DNA of 64,000 nt from Paenibacillus sp. FSL R10-2782 (GTDB lineage Bacteria; Bacillota; Bacilli; Paenibacillales; Paenibacillaceae), in the NCBI RefSeq assembly GCF_038592985.1, contig NZ_CP151951.1, positions 1,231,001 to 1,295,000 of the forward strand. Reading direction: 5' to 3'. The notes under the pieces are model-generated. The model saw only the letters and a list, made by a program, of their open reading frames with translations. It made no database searches and was not told the origin of the DNA. The position numbers and the translations under genes are program-made. Positions 8,967 through 16,775 of this stretch are shown piece after piece (the first letter of the stretch is position 1; every line of letters starts with the position of its first letter).

Positions 8967-9578
8967 ATGAAATTAGTACCTAAAGTAAACACAGACGGCC
9001 TCTATCTGGAGGACGAGTTGGTGGATGATGCCTTTTCTGGCGTTGTCCCTTTTTATGTTCCATCTTCGCTCACGCTATCTGATACAAACGAGCAGTTAGA
9101 CACCTATCAGCCTACCGTTACTAATTCCAACACTGCGGATCAAACCAGTCAGGAAAAAATTCCTGCTGGCTATACCGTTGGTATTCCAGTGCCACCGGGC
9201 TTATACCATCCTCGTTTTGATATCCAAAGCTGGCTGAACTGTGAAGCAGAATACAGCGAAAAGCTGCTAGAGGCCCAAAACGCGTATGAGCAACGGAGCA
9301 AGGAATCACAAGCTTCATTTCAGAAGCTCCATGATGAATGGCAAAGTAAGCCGGTAAGCGAACGCGGGGAAGAACCTGTATATTCTTCACCACATTTTAC
9401 AACTCCAGAACGAAAAGACCCAACGACATTCTGGGGTGAAGGATTAAGTGGCGAAGCGATCAAAGAGCTGACACAAAAAGCGGATCAACAGCCAAGCGAG
9501 GCAGACCAATTGAAGCAGCGTATTGCAGATCTGGAAGTAACGCTGACCCAACTCATGCTTGGTAACACAGGAAAATAA
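8967..9578 (+). CDS. Tail protein, XkdW-like accessory to the fibre
   Basis: A 203-residue protein 15 bases after the fibre gene, with AAAGGGGG upstream. The middle has two Pro-rich patches (IPAGYTVGIPVPPGLYHP) and a Glu/Gln-rich helix (CEAEYSEKLLEAQNAYEQRS). The C-terminus is a short coiled coil (LKQRIADLEVTLTQLMLG). Such proteins commonly follow fibre genes as fibre-assembly or trimerising factors. The family name is not certain; position and coiled coil are the evidence. Confidence 0.5.
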   Translation: MKLVPKVNTDGLYLEDELVDDAFSGVVPFYVPSSLTLSDTNEQLDTYQPTVTNSNTADQTSQEKIPAGYTVGIPVPPGLYHPRFDIQSWLNCEAEYSEKLLEAQNAYEQRSKESQASFQKLHDEWQSKPVSERGEEPVYSSPHFTTPERKDPTTFWGEGLSGEAIKELTQKADQQPSEADQLKQRIADLEVTLTQLMLGNTGK

Positions 9579-9637
9579 TGTGTACTGACTATTCTATAAG
9601 TAGCAAAAATCTATATAAAAGAGGTGAAGTTATCATC

Positions 9638-9904
9638 ATGGCAGCTTTAACAGAGGCTCAATTGCGTATTTGTGCTCATGCTTGCATTACCCGCTATGAT
9701 CGGGGAGAGGGCGATGTAGCTACGATCATTGGAAGCTATGTTTTGGATGAACAACAGCGTGACGAGGTCATGGAGATTATTATATCCAAACGTTCTGATC
9801 TGGTTCCGGGTAACGTAGAAGATTCGTCATCTGTGGAGATTTCCAATACACAACCAGAAACGGTTAAATGGTATAGCTCTATTTTCCGCAAGAAAACAGT
9901 GTAG
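9638..9904 (+). CDS. Small tail-cluster protein of unknown function
   Basis: An 88-residue protein. The ATG at 9638 is preceded by GAGGTGAAG at 9621-9629 with ideal spacing; an upstream in-frame ATG at 9578 has no such site. The sequence is helical, starting MAALTEAQLRICAHACITRY and containing GEGDVATIIGSYVLDEQQRDEV. The C-terminus ends in basic residues (IFRKKTV). It has no signal peptide or membrane segment. It occupies the place of small XkdX-type proteins, but similarity to them is not evident. Confidence 0.55.
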   Translation: MAALTEAQLRICAHACITRYDRGEGDVATIIGSYVLDEQQRDEVMEIIISKRSDLVPGNVEDSSSVEISNTQPETVKWYSSIFRKKTV

Positions 9905-9948
9905 CGAACAGAACAAAAAAACAGTCTGAACCCAAAGGGGGGACGAGC

Positions 9949-10077
9949 ATGTGTCAAAGAATGAATCCGACCCTGGCTGATCGTTCCAAGCTGAAAATGA
10001 ATAGACGGAGCAAGCAGCATAAAAGGATTCAATTTGGTCAGGCGACGGAGCTGAGGAAGGTGATCGTCAGTGGGTAG
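9949..10077 (+). pseudogene. Short frame carrying a remnant of the xkdT 3' end
   Basis: A 42-codon frame (ATG 9949, TAG 10075-10077) with a G-rich ribosome-like site AAAGGGGGG upstream. Its last part, GQATELRKVIVSG, aligns with the XkdT end GQVAVLGTVSVSE, and the DNA stays similar across the stop into the following xkdU start (GTCAGTGRGTARTGATGGAAT in both places). The frame is therefore best read as leftover sequence from duplication of the xkdT-xkdU junction, possibly with an unrelated 5' part. Expression as a peptide is possible but unsupported. Confidence 0.5.
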
Positions 10078-10960
10078 TGATGGAATAAGCGTAAGCTCCA
10101 AAGAGACAGGTTCTTTCGGGAGGAGCGGCTCAGATATACCAGACAGTAATCAACTCGGCATCCAGAGTGTGATGAAGGATATCAAAAGTCAAATGTGCAG
10201 TGTGCGAGGACAGGAGCTATTCTCCTATTTGCCTGCTTATTACGAAATTTCCCGTGTAATGCACGCTGATATGGACGCAAAGGGTAGTGAATTGGATGCT
10301 CTATATCTCGCGTTGGATGATACATTAGCCCAGTTTTTCGTTCGTACCGCCACCTGGGCGCTGGAACGTTGGGAGATGGAGCTAGGCATCCCTATTCATT
10401 TGGACAAGCCACTAGAGCAGCGACGTTCGGTAGTAGAATCCAAGCTGCGCGGGAGTGGCAAATTTTCCGGGGATTTAGTACGAGGTATTATGAATTCGTT
10501 TGGTGCCGATGGAGAAGTTGATTTTTTCCCGACGGCATACAAGCTTGGCATAAGTTTTGAAAATAAAGCCCCAGATAATATGGCTGATTTCAGAAAGATC
10601 ATAGAGGATGTTAAGCCTGCTCATCTTGCTTTTTATATAAATAATAAAACGAGGCTTACATTCCTTCATGATCATGAGATGGATCCACGTCTCAGATTAC
10701 GCTCGCGAGTTCGTTTTTTTGGTGGACGCCCCTGGTATCTGGATGGTGTTGAGTTATTAAACGGAGGGGCTTCCTTGTCCGGGTGGACTGGGGAACGTCT
10801 GCGGTATTTGAACCGCACGAAGCTATCTTTTTTGCATCGTGTAGACAATCATCAGGAAGGCAACGTAAAGATCAGGAATCATTACTGGAAATTTGACGGT
10901 AGCATGAGGCTCGATGGTACCCGGCTTTTAAGCTCAACTGAGACGGTTATTTCAATGTAG
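10070..10960 (+). CDS. Tail protein XkdU/YmfQ family, second, extended copy
   Basis: A 296-residue paralogue of the protein at 5738-6355, starting at GTG 10070. The block RGQELFSYLPAYYEISRVM, WALERWEMELGI and VKPAHLAFYI match the first copy closely, while the stretch after the conserved core differs. A ~100-residue C-terminal extension contains two related units: one begins NKTRLTFLH, the other NRTKLSFLH, each ending in a YLDG/RLDG-LL motif. It carries an extra 40-residue N-terminal leader. It should connect the baseplate to the second fibre set that follows. Confidence 0.75.
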   Translation: MGSDGISVSSKETGSFGRSGSDIPDSNQLGIQSVMKDIKSQMCSVRGQELFSYLPAYYEISRVMHADMDAKGSELDALYLALDDTLAQFFVRTATWALERWEMELGIPIHLDKPLEQRRSVVESKLRGSGKFSGDLVRGIMNSFGADGEVDFFPTAYKLGISFENKAPDNMADFRKIIEDVKPAHLAFYINNKTRLTFLHDHEMDPRLRLRSRVRFFGGRPWYLDGVELLNGGASLSGWTGERLRYLNRTKLSFLHRVDNHQEGNVKIRNHYWKFDGSMRLDGTRLLSSTETVISM

Positions 10961-11080
10961 ATCACTTATAAATTATGTGGCTCATTGGCAAGAGGGTGAA
11001 AACTTGCAACATAGTTGCCCCATTATAAATGGATTAGACAAGGGTAAACGTTAATTTTTATGAGTGAAAGGGTGATAGTC

Positions 11081-11470
11081 ATGGCAGAACAAGTTTTAAC
11101 AGTTACGACCGCTTATGCAAGGGAACAAATGGCACGTGCCCGCGCTGAAGGTAGTTCGCTAACTAAAGTGGTGAAGATGGCATTTGGTAGCGGAGGTGTG
11201 GATCAAGCAGGTAAACCCCTCCCTTTGGACGGAACGGAACAGTTATTGAAAAAAGAACTAATCCAAAAGGATATTACCAGCTTTGAATTTATTTCACCTG
11301 CGACCATCCGCTATACCTGCTCACTGGCAGAAGCTGAATTGGCTGGTGAAACGATTAATGAGCTTGCCTTGGTGGATTCGGCTGGTAAGCTGACGGCTGT
11401 TCGTACGATGAGCAATAAGACCAAGGACAGCGATATGGAGTTTATTTTTGAAATTGATGATATTTATTAA
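11081..11470 (+). CDS. Tail-collar fibre-like protein (DUF3751-type)
   Basis: A 129-residue protein. ATG 11081 is favoured (AAAGGGTGA upstream); ATG 11060 lacks a ribosome site. The sequence TKVVKMAFGSGGVDQAGKPLPLDGTEQLL, read in its two halves around the GSGG turn, and NELALVDSAGKLTAVRTMSNK match the N-terminal fold of phage tail-collar fibre proteins. It stops immediately before AAGGAGG of the next fibre gene, so it may form the base of that fibre. Confidence 0.65.
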   Translation: MAEQVLTVTTAYAREQMARARAEGSSLTKVVKMAFGSGGVDQAGKPLPLDGTEQLLKKELIQKDITSFEFISPATIRYTCSLAEAELAGETINELALVDSAGKLTAVRTMSNKTKDSDMEFIFEIDDIY

Positions 11471-11484
11471 GGAGGATGAGTCTT

Positions 11485-12378
11485 ATGGCAATAAAACAAC
11501 CACGTAGATTTGTGACAACGGATCAGGGACATGCGGATGTCCTGAATGTACCAATTGATACGCTTTATGCAAACGACCAGGAACTGGCTGCACAGGTGGA
11601 AAGCATCAAAAAGGACCCAGCCGGGAATGGTGTTGCTTCCAAAGAAGCACTGGATAACCATGCTGCAAATACAGACCTTCACGTCACAGCCGCCAAACAA
11701 GCGACATGGAATGTAGCAGAAGGCAACGCCAAACAGTATACACGGGATTATGCAGCTACCAAAGCACATACACATCCAGCGTCCGACTTGCCCTCTGCAT
11801 CCACACAGGCGAGAGGGATTGTGCAGCTTAATACATCCACAGGGAGCACAGCCACGGATCAGGCAGCTACGCCGAGTGCGGTAAAGGCAGCTAATGATCG
11901 AGCAAATGAGGCATATAGCCGGGCAGACCAGGCTTTTACGCAAGCCAGTGATCTTAAATCAAAGGTTGCTAACGCTATCACTGGCAAAGGCGGCAGCGCC
12001 AACTCTGGTATGACCGGAGATCAGTTAGCAGCATCGATTCTAAATTTACCTACAAAGAAATATGCAACTGGTTATCTTAACGTAGATAGAGCGGTCGTTC
12101 GTGTGGGGGAATCATATATCATTACCTTACCAATAGATTTTAACCCCAGTGCTGTTTTTGTAACTTTGGATGCTTTACAAGACTATTCAGGTGGAGGTTC
12201 AGTATTTGCAGTAATTAGGAATACAGGAAAAGATGGAATCGGGGTGCAGGGGTCAAACGGTAAGGTGGATATATCATTATCTGGAAAACAGGTTACGTTC
12301 AAACCTACATCAACGACTACCAGTCCTGTAGTTTCATATTTTCGGTTTAGTCTATATCAGTGGTGGGCTTATGAGTGA
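11485..12378 (+). CDS. Second tail fibre protein with phage_fiber_2-like repeat
   Basis: A 297-residue protein. ATG 11485 has AAGGAGG at 11469-11475 with 9-base spacing; ATG 11476 touches that site and is rejected. Residues ~110-150 carry ARGIVQLNTSTGSTATDQAA then TPSAVKAANDRA, the repeat of tail fibres such as lambda Stf/T4-like side fibres. A His-rich turn (KAHTHPASDLPS) precedes it. The C-terminal half is a beta-rich tip domain (residues ~190-297) with AT-richer codon use, probably receptor-binding and exchanged between strains. Confidence 0.72.
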   Translation: MAIKQPRRFVTTDQGHADVLNVPIDTLYANDQELAAQVESIKKDPAGNGVASKEALDNHAANTDLHVTAAKQATWNVAEGNAKQYTRDYAATKAHTHPASDLPSASTQARGIVQLNTSTGSTATDQAATPSAVKAANDRANEAYSRADQAFTQASDLKSKVANAITGKGGSANSGMTGDQLAASILNLPTKKYATGYLNVDRAVVRVGESYIITLPIDFNPSAVFVTLDALQDYSGGGSVFAVIRNTGKDGIGVQGSNGKVDISLSGKQVTFKPTSTTTSPVVSYFRFSLYQWWAYE

Positions 12379-12730
12379 AGAAGAATAATTGGAAAATTGA
12401 TTGAATCAACAGGAACTTCGGACGTTAAGGGAGAGGCATACACATCTGAAATTTAGGATAGTAAACCGTGGCTTAGCTTTACTCCCTCCCTTCAGCAGCC
12501 TAAAAGACATACCATAAGGTATTCTAAACTTAGAAAAAAAGGTATCGAAATTAAATCTATATAAAGAATATTAAAACAAAGAATATTAAATGATATACCA
12601 TATAACAAATATAAAATTATAGAGATAAAAGTAAACAAGCACGTTTTCACAACGGAGTGTGTCTTTTTGTGCCCTTGATTACCTCAAGGGGACATTCATT
12701 TTACACCTTGATTCAAAAGGGGGAACAAGC
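12379..12730 (+). other. AT-rich gap between fibre and lysis genes with direct repeats and a hairpin
   Basis: No gene is supported here. Bases 12510-12640 are strongly AT-rich and contain a 13-base direct repeat, AAAGAATATTAAA, at 12563-12575 and 12578-12590. A hairpin, CCCTTGA/TCAAGGG at 12672-12690, lies 40 bases before the holin start but has no T-run, so it is not a clear terminator. A promoter for the lysis genes could lie here; none is certain. Confidence 0.4.
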
Positions 12731-13177
12731 ATGCATGAAAAGGTCGATCAGATTTGGCTGGGGTTTTCCACGGGGACCTTGATCGGTTATTTTTTCGGGG
12801 GGTGGACGACGATGTTGACGTTGTTGTTATGGATGGTTATTATCGACTTTTTCACAGGCTGGGCGGCGGCCTGGATTAATGGAGCATTGAAAAGCCGAGA
12901 GGGCTATTACGGTATTTTTCGCAAGGTTACGGTGTTTTTGATGATTACGGTAGCTCATCTGATCGACGGTATTTTGGGGGATGCACATTATTTCCGGGAT
13001 GCCGTCGTTTTCTTTTATTTGGCGAACGAGCTATTGTCGATTATTGAAAATGTGGGCCGAATGGGAGTGCCGATGCCGGATATTTTGCGAAATGCGGTAG
13101 CCATTTTTGAATCCAAGTCGAATGGGGAAAAGAAAAAGCAAGCAGACCCCTCCGACAAAGGAAATAAATCTTCATAA
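12731..13177 (+). CDS. Phage holin (phage_holin_4 / TcdE-Bhl family)
   Basis: A 148-residue membrane protein. ATG 12731 has AAGGGGG 8 bases upstream; the frame is open further 5' but without support. Three to four hydrophobic segments are visible at residues ~10-27, 29-46, 62-80 and 90-103, with the family core LWMVIIDFFTGWAAAWINGALKS. The tail is hydrophilic and Lys-rich (NGEKKKQADPSDK). It should permeabilise the membrane so that the muramidase encoded next reaches the wall. Confidence 0.88.
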   Translation: MHEKVDQIWLGFSTGTLIGYFFGGWTTMLTLLLWMVIIDFFTGWAAAWINGALKSREGYYGIFRKVTVFLMITVAHLIDGILGDAHYFRDAVVFFYLANELLSIIENVGRMGVPMPDILRNAVAIFESKSNGEKKKQADPSDKGNKSS

Positions 13178-13312
13178 GATGAGCAGAATGCACCTTTGCC
13201 CCATTTTCAGCACCAAGTTGGAAAAGCCCGGACCACGTCAATGGTCCAAGCATAGTAATAACAGTAACATCATCGGTTACAACATTATGAAATGACAAGG
13301 AGGGATCGACTT

Positions 13313-14278
13313 ATGCAAAATCGCAGTCCTAACGCTGCCGAGGGCATTGACGTGTCCCGATACCAGGGAAATATTGATTGGAAACGTGTACGAACCGATG
13401 GCAAATCGTTTGCTTTTATGAAAGCGAGTCAGGGAGAGCGTTACGTCGATCCGACATTTATCACCAACGCGAAAGGGGCCAAGGCAGCAGGAGTATTGCT
13501 GGGAGCTTACCACTTTGTAGATGCAACCAGCGTTGACGCGGCCAAAGCGGAGGCCAGACATTTTGCCGAGGTGCTGGATCGGGTTGGAGGTGCAAAAGCG
13601 CTGGACTTCCCAGCGGTCATGGATTATGAGAATAATCCGGGAGGACTTAGCTCTGCCGCGATCCATGACGTAGCCATGGCATTTTTGACGGAATTTGAAA
13701 GGGTAAGTGGTCGCAAGCCGATGGTATATACGGGAAACGCTTTTGCGACCCATTTTAAAGCGCCGCTGGGAGCCTATAAGCTGTGGATCGCGCGTTACAG
13801 CACACAAGTGCCCAACGATACCACAGCATGGAAGCAATGGGATTTCTGGCAATACAGCGACAGCGGGCGGGTGGATGGGATTCAAGGGCCCGTTGACCTG
13901 AATGTATACGCCGGAACAGAGGCAGAGCTGCGCCAGGCTTTTGCAGGAGAAGAGGGGGATGAGCCGATGACGGCAGAGGAAAAAGCAGCATTTAAAGCCT
14001 TGCAGCAGCAGGTAGCCGCACTTGAAAACAGCAAGGATGTGCTCAAACAGACATTGAACGAACAGACCGCTTATATTAAAAAAGTGGATCAGCAAGTAGC
14101 TGACCTGGAGGCGCGTCAGGCTATGCCAGTGCCAGCTTGGGCCAAGGAAGCCGTAGCCGCAGTTGTTGCTTTTAATCCGTCGAGTCCGATTGTGGATGCC
14201 AAGCAGCCGAGCAGCTATGATTTTTATCGCCTGCTTGTCGTCTTGAACCGTCTGGGTGTGTTTAAGAAATCGTCGTAA
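13313..14278 (+). CDS. GH25 N-acetylmuramidase (endolysin)
   Basis: A 321-residue lysozyme. ATG 13313 follows AAGGAGGG by 8 bases. The GH25 domain spans residues ~7-205: GIDVSRYQGNIDW, FAFMKASQGERYVDPTF, the catalytic pair in AVMDYEN (D104, E106), LWIARY and WDFWQYSDSGRVDGI. It cleaves the MurNAc-GlcNAc bond. Residues ~225-265 are coiled coil (KALQQQVAALENSKDVL), and the C-terminal ~55 residues (VPAWAKEAVAAVVAFNPSSP) are a domain seen on Paenibacillus wall lysins. No signal peptide, so it depends on the holin. Confidence 0.92.
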   Translation: MQNRSPNAAEGIDVSRYQGNIDWKRVRTDGKSFAFMKASQGERYVDPTFITNAKGAKAAGVLLGAYHFVDATSVDAAKAEARHFAEVLDRVGGAKALDFPAVMDYENNPGGLSSAAIHDVAMAFLTEFERVSGRKPMVYTGNAFATHFKAPLGAYKLWIARYSTQVPNDTTAWKQWDFWQYSDSGRVDGIQGPVDLNVYAGTEAELRQAFAGEEGDEPMTAEEKAAFKALQQQVAALENSKDVLKQTLNEQTAYIKKVDQQVADLEARQAMPVPAWAKEAVAAVVAFNPSSPIVDAKQPSSYDFYRLLVVLNRLGVFKKSS

Positions 14279-14377
14279 GACGAACTGAACATTGACATGG
14301 TATGTATTAGCTACAGAACTGTAGGGAAAAAGTTTGAGTGAATAAGTAGAGCTAGGTGGGGAGATCGTATCTTGCCA

Positions 14378-14416
14378 AGAGGACGCGAGCAGCTGTTATA
14401 GCCGCGTTCTTTTTTA
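14378..14416 (+). terminator. Rho-independent terminator after the lysis genes
   Basis: AGAGGACGCG at 14378-14387 pairs with CGCGTTCTTT starting at 14403 (ten pairs including two G-U), loop 15 bases, followed by TTTTTT. It closes the tail cluster. Confidence 0.8.
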
Positions 14417-14750
14417 TATATTTGTAGATATTTCCCTGTGATATTAACTAACATCGCTCTCCGAAAACGCTGGGAAATTTTAAAAAAATCTATGAAAACG
14501 CTCTTGTCTACCATCTCATTTTATAGTAAAGTAACCAGTAATCACTCTCCATTGATGTAATCACTTGTATATATTGTGAGTATATATGACATTTTTTACT
14601 ATGATTCAACAAAAGCTGAATGCTTGGAGACTGTAATCTTCCTCATAACCTCACAGATCATCTCATCGGGTACGAAACTTTAGGCATACAGCACGGAGGC
14701 CGATTGAATTGAACCACAGGTGTTGATATCTACTTCTACATATAAAATTA

Positions 14751-15071
14751 CCTTTCACACCTCCTACTTGAGCATTTTGCAACAATCCCAAGAGCGATTT
14801 CAAATCAGCTTGATTCCATTAGACTTACTCGAAATAATGCACATACCACCCGGAAGCAGTTTTTTCTGCTGAATATAAAGGGGTTATTCGGTTTAGCCGT
14901 TCAGCCCCATCATTCGCTTATACCTTACGATGTGTGATAGCTATTTGCTGTATAAGCTTACGTATCTGTGTGTCATGAGGTTTAATGTGGACGCTGTGTC
15001 CATTAGATCATAGAGGTTATCTAAACATCCATCTGGTATCAACGAACTAACAATATACGAGGTGTGAAAGG
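14751..15071 (+). promoter_or_regulatory. Long-range complement covering the ribosome binding site of the binding-protein gene
   Basis: CCTTTCACACCTC at 14751-14763 is the exact reverse complement of GAGGTGTGAAAGG at 15059-15071, and the right arm contains part of the Shine-Dalgarno region (GAAAGGGG) for the ATG at 15082. If both are on one transcript the pairing would hide the ribosome site. The arms could instead be ends of a small inserted element; no target duplication is seen. Confidence 0.4.
14770..14809 (+). repeat. 40-base dispersed repeat, copy A
   Basis: Bases 14770-14809 match 32887-32926 at 36 of 40 positions; the shared right part is GAGCGATTTCAAATCAGC. Both copies are intergenic on the + strand. 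Confidence 0.75.
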
Positions 15072-15081
15072 GGTCTGCTGC

Positions 15082-16737
15082 ATGAGCAAAAAGTATGCAA
15101 AGAACAAAGCCTGGACCGTCCTGTTGGTGCTTGCATTGGGGGCTGTTCTGGCACTTTCCGGCTGTGGAGGTTCCAATGAAGGCGCAAAACCAGAGGCGGG
15201 AAAAACGCCGGGCGGAGCGGGCGAGGGCGTACAGGATACGCTGATTTATGGACGCGGTGGAGATTCTGTGGCGCTGGATCCGGCGATCGTGACCGAAAGT
15301 GAATCGTTAAAAATCGGGATGCAGGTGTTCGATACCTTGCTGGAATACAAGGAGAGCACCACGGAGATTCAGCCGGGGCTTGCAGAGAGCTGGGAAGTAT
15401 CACCGGACGGACTGATTTATACATTCAAGCTGCGTCAAGGTGTAAAATTCCATGATGGAAGCGACTTTAATGCAGAAGCCGTTGTATTTAACTTTAACCG
15501 CTGGTCTGATCCGAAAAGTCCGTACAAATTTGAAGGGGACTCGTATGATTATTATGATTCCATGTTCGGGCCAGAGGGGAGTCGGGTGATTAAGGAGGTC
15601 AAAGCGGTAGATGCGAACACGGTTCAGTTTACACTGACCAAGCCGCAGGCGCCTTTTTTACAAAATATCGCTATGCCATCCTTTAGTATCGCCAGCCCTA
15701 AGGCTATTCAGGAGAAAAAGGCTGATTTCAAGAGCAATCCGGTCGGTACGGGACCCTTTGTATTTAAGGAATGGAAGCGGAACGATACCATCACGCTGGA
15801 GAAAAATCCAAACTATTGGAAAGAGGGACAGCCGAAGCTGGCCAAGATCATTGTTCGTTCTATTCCCGACAATACCGCGCGATTTAATGCTCTGCAAAAT
15901 GGAGAAATTGATCTGATGGAGGATCTGAACCCGGACGACGCGAAGCAGCTGGAAGGCAATAACGAACTGCAAAAAATAGAACGCCCATCCTTTAATGTGG
16001 CGTATATCGGATTTAATTTAAAGAAAAAGGTATTCAATAATCCCAAGGTGCGGCAGGCGCTTAATCATGCGGTGAACAAGCAGGCCATTATTGATGCATT
16101 GTTTGCGGGAGAGGCCAAGCCTGCGGTCAATCCGATGCCACCTACATTATGGGGGTACGACGATAGCATTCAGGATTATACCTACGATCTGGATAAGGCC
16201 AAATCCTTGCTGGTAGAAGCGGGCTACCCTAATGGGCTTCCCGAGCCGTTAACCTTTTACGCGATGCCTGTATCTCGTCCGTATATGCCTGACGGCAAAA
16301 AGGTAGCGGAGGCTATTCAAGCTGATTTTGAAAAAATAGGTGTGAAAGTGAACATCCAATCGCCGGAATGGGCCACTTATCTGGAGGATCTCAAAGCGGG
16401 CCAGAAAGATGATTTGTATATGCTGGGATGGAACGGGGATAATGGCGATCCGGACAACTTCCTTTACACCCTGCTGGACAAGGATACGATTCCGGGTAAT
16501 AACCGTAGCTTTTATGTCAATGAGGAGCTGCACAAAATATTGGTAAAAGCACAGGTTGAGGTCGATCAGGACAAGCGTGCTGAGTTGTACAAGCAAGCGC
16601 AATTCATTATTAAACAGGATGCGCCATGGATTCCACTGGTTCACAGTACACCGTTGATGGCAGGTAAAGTGAACCTCAAGGGCTTCGTGCCTGCTCCGGG
16701 AGGTATTGAATCGTATAGCAGCGTTTATTTTGAATAG
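15082..16737 (+). CDS. Peptide/nickel-type ABC transporter substrate-binding lipoprotein (SBP_bac_5)
   Basis: A 551-residue lipoprotein. ATG 15082 has GAAAGGGG 8 bases upstream. A lipoprotein signal runs to the lipobox ALSGC with the acylated Cys at residue 28. The mature protein has the SBP family 5 pattern: LAESWEVSPDGLIYTFKLRQ, VKFHDGSDFNAEAVVFNFNR, NPVGTGPFVFKEW, and FNNPKVRQALNHAVNKQAII. It captures peptides or related solutes outside the membrane for the two permeases that follow. The exact substrate cannot be read from sequence. Its long leader has a segment complementary to the ribosome site. Confidence 0.9.
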   Translation: MSKKYAKNKAWTVLLVLALGAVLALSGCGGSNEGAKPEAGKTPGGAGEGVQDTLIYGRGGDSVALDPAIVTESESLKIGMQVFDTLLEYKESTTEIQPGLAESWEVSPDGLIYTFKLRQGVKFHDGSDFNAEAVVFNFNRWSDPKSPYKFEGDSYDYYDSMFGPEGSRVIKEVKAVDANTVQFTLTKPQAPFLQNIAMPSFSIASPKAIQEKKADFKSNPVGTGPFVFKEWKRNDTITLEKNPNYWKEGQPKLAKIIVRSIPDNTARFNALQNGEIDLMEDLNPDDAKQLEGNNELQKIERPSFNVAYIGFNLKKKVFNNPKVRQALNHAVNKQAIIDALFAGEAKPAVNPMPPTLWGYDDSIQDYTYDLDKAKSLLVEAGYPNGLPEPLTFYAMPVSRPYMPDGKKVAEAIQADFEKIGVKVNIQSPEWATYLEDLKAGQKDDLYMLGWNGDNGDPDNFLYTLLDKDTIPGNNRSFYVNEELHKILVKAQVEVDQDKRAELYKQAQFIIKQDAPWIPLVHSTPLMAGKVNLKGFVPAPGGIESYSSVYFE

Positions 16738-16775
16738 TCCAAATAGCTCAAGCGCAAGCAGGCGGTGATTCTGGT

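Larger units (their letters stand above)
14417..15081 (+). other. Long leader/intergenic region before the peptide-binding protein
   Basis: No gene is supported in 660 bases. It contains a 40-base repeat (14770-14809), a 13-base segment complementary to the downstream ribosome site (14751-14763), a small hairpin AGCAG-T6-CTGCT near 14852, and GGAC/GTCC near 14990. AT-rich -10-like sequences occur around 14520-14600 but no confident promoter. No known riboswitch was recognised. Confidence 0.5.

Noticed and set aside
13277..14095. Long reverse-strand frame (272 codons) opposite the GH25 muramidase
   Set aside because: It is rich in C, H, L and R with no domain or ribosome site, and is the mirror of a clear enzyme gene.
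1..14416. Complete active prophage with attachment sites
   Set aside because: No integrase, repressor or att-like direct repeat is visible at the right end; only the tail and lysis part is shown.
14640..15060. Possible T-box or other amino-acid leader before the peptide transporter
   Set aside because: No T-box sequence (AGGGTGGNACCGCG) and no terminator before the gene; only a long-range complement remains.
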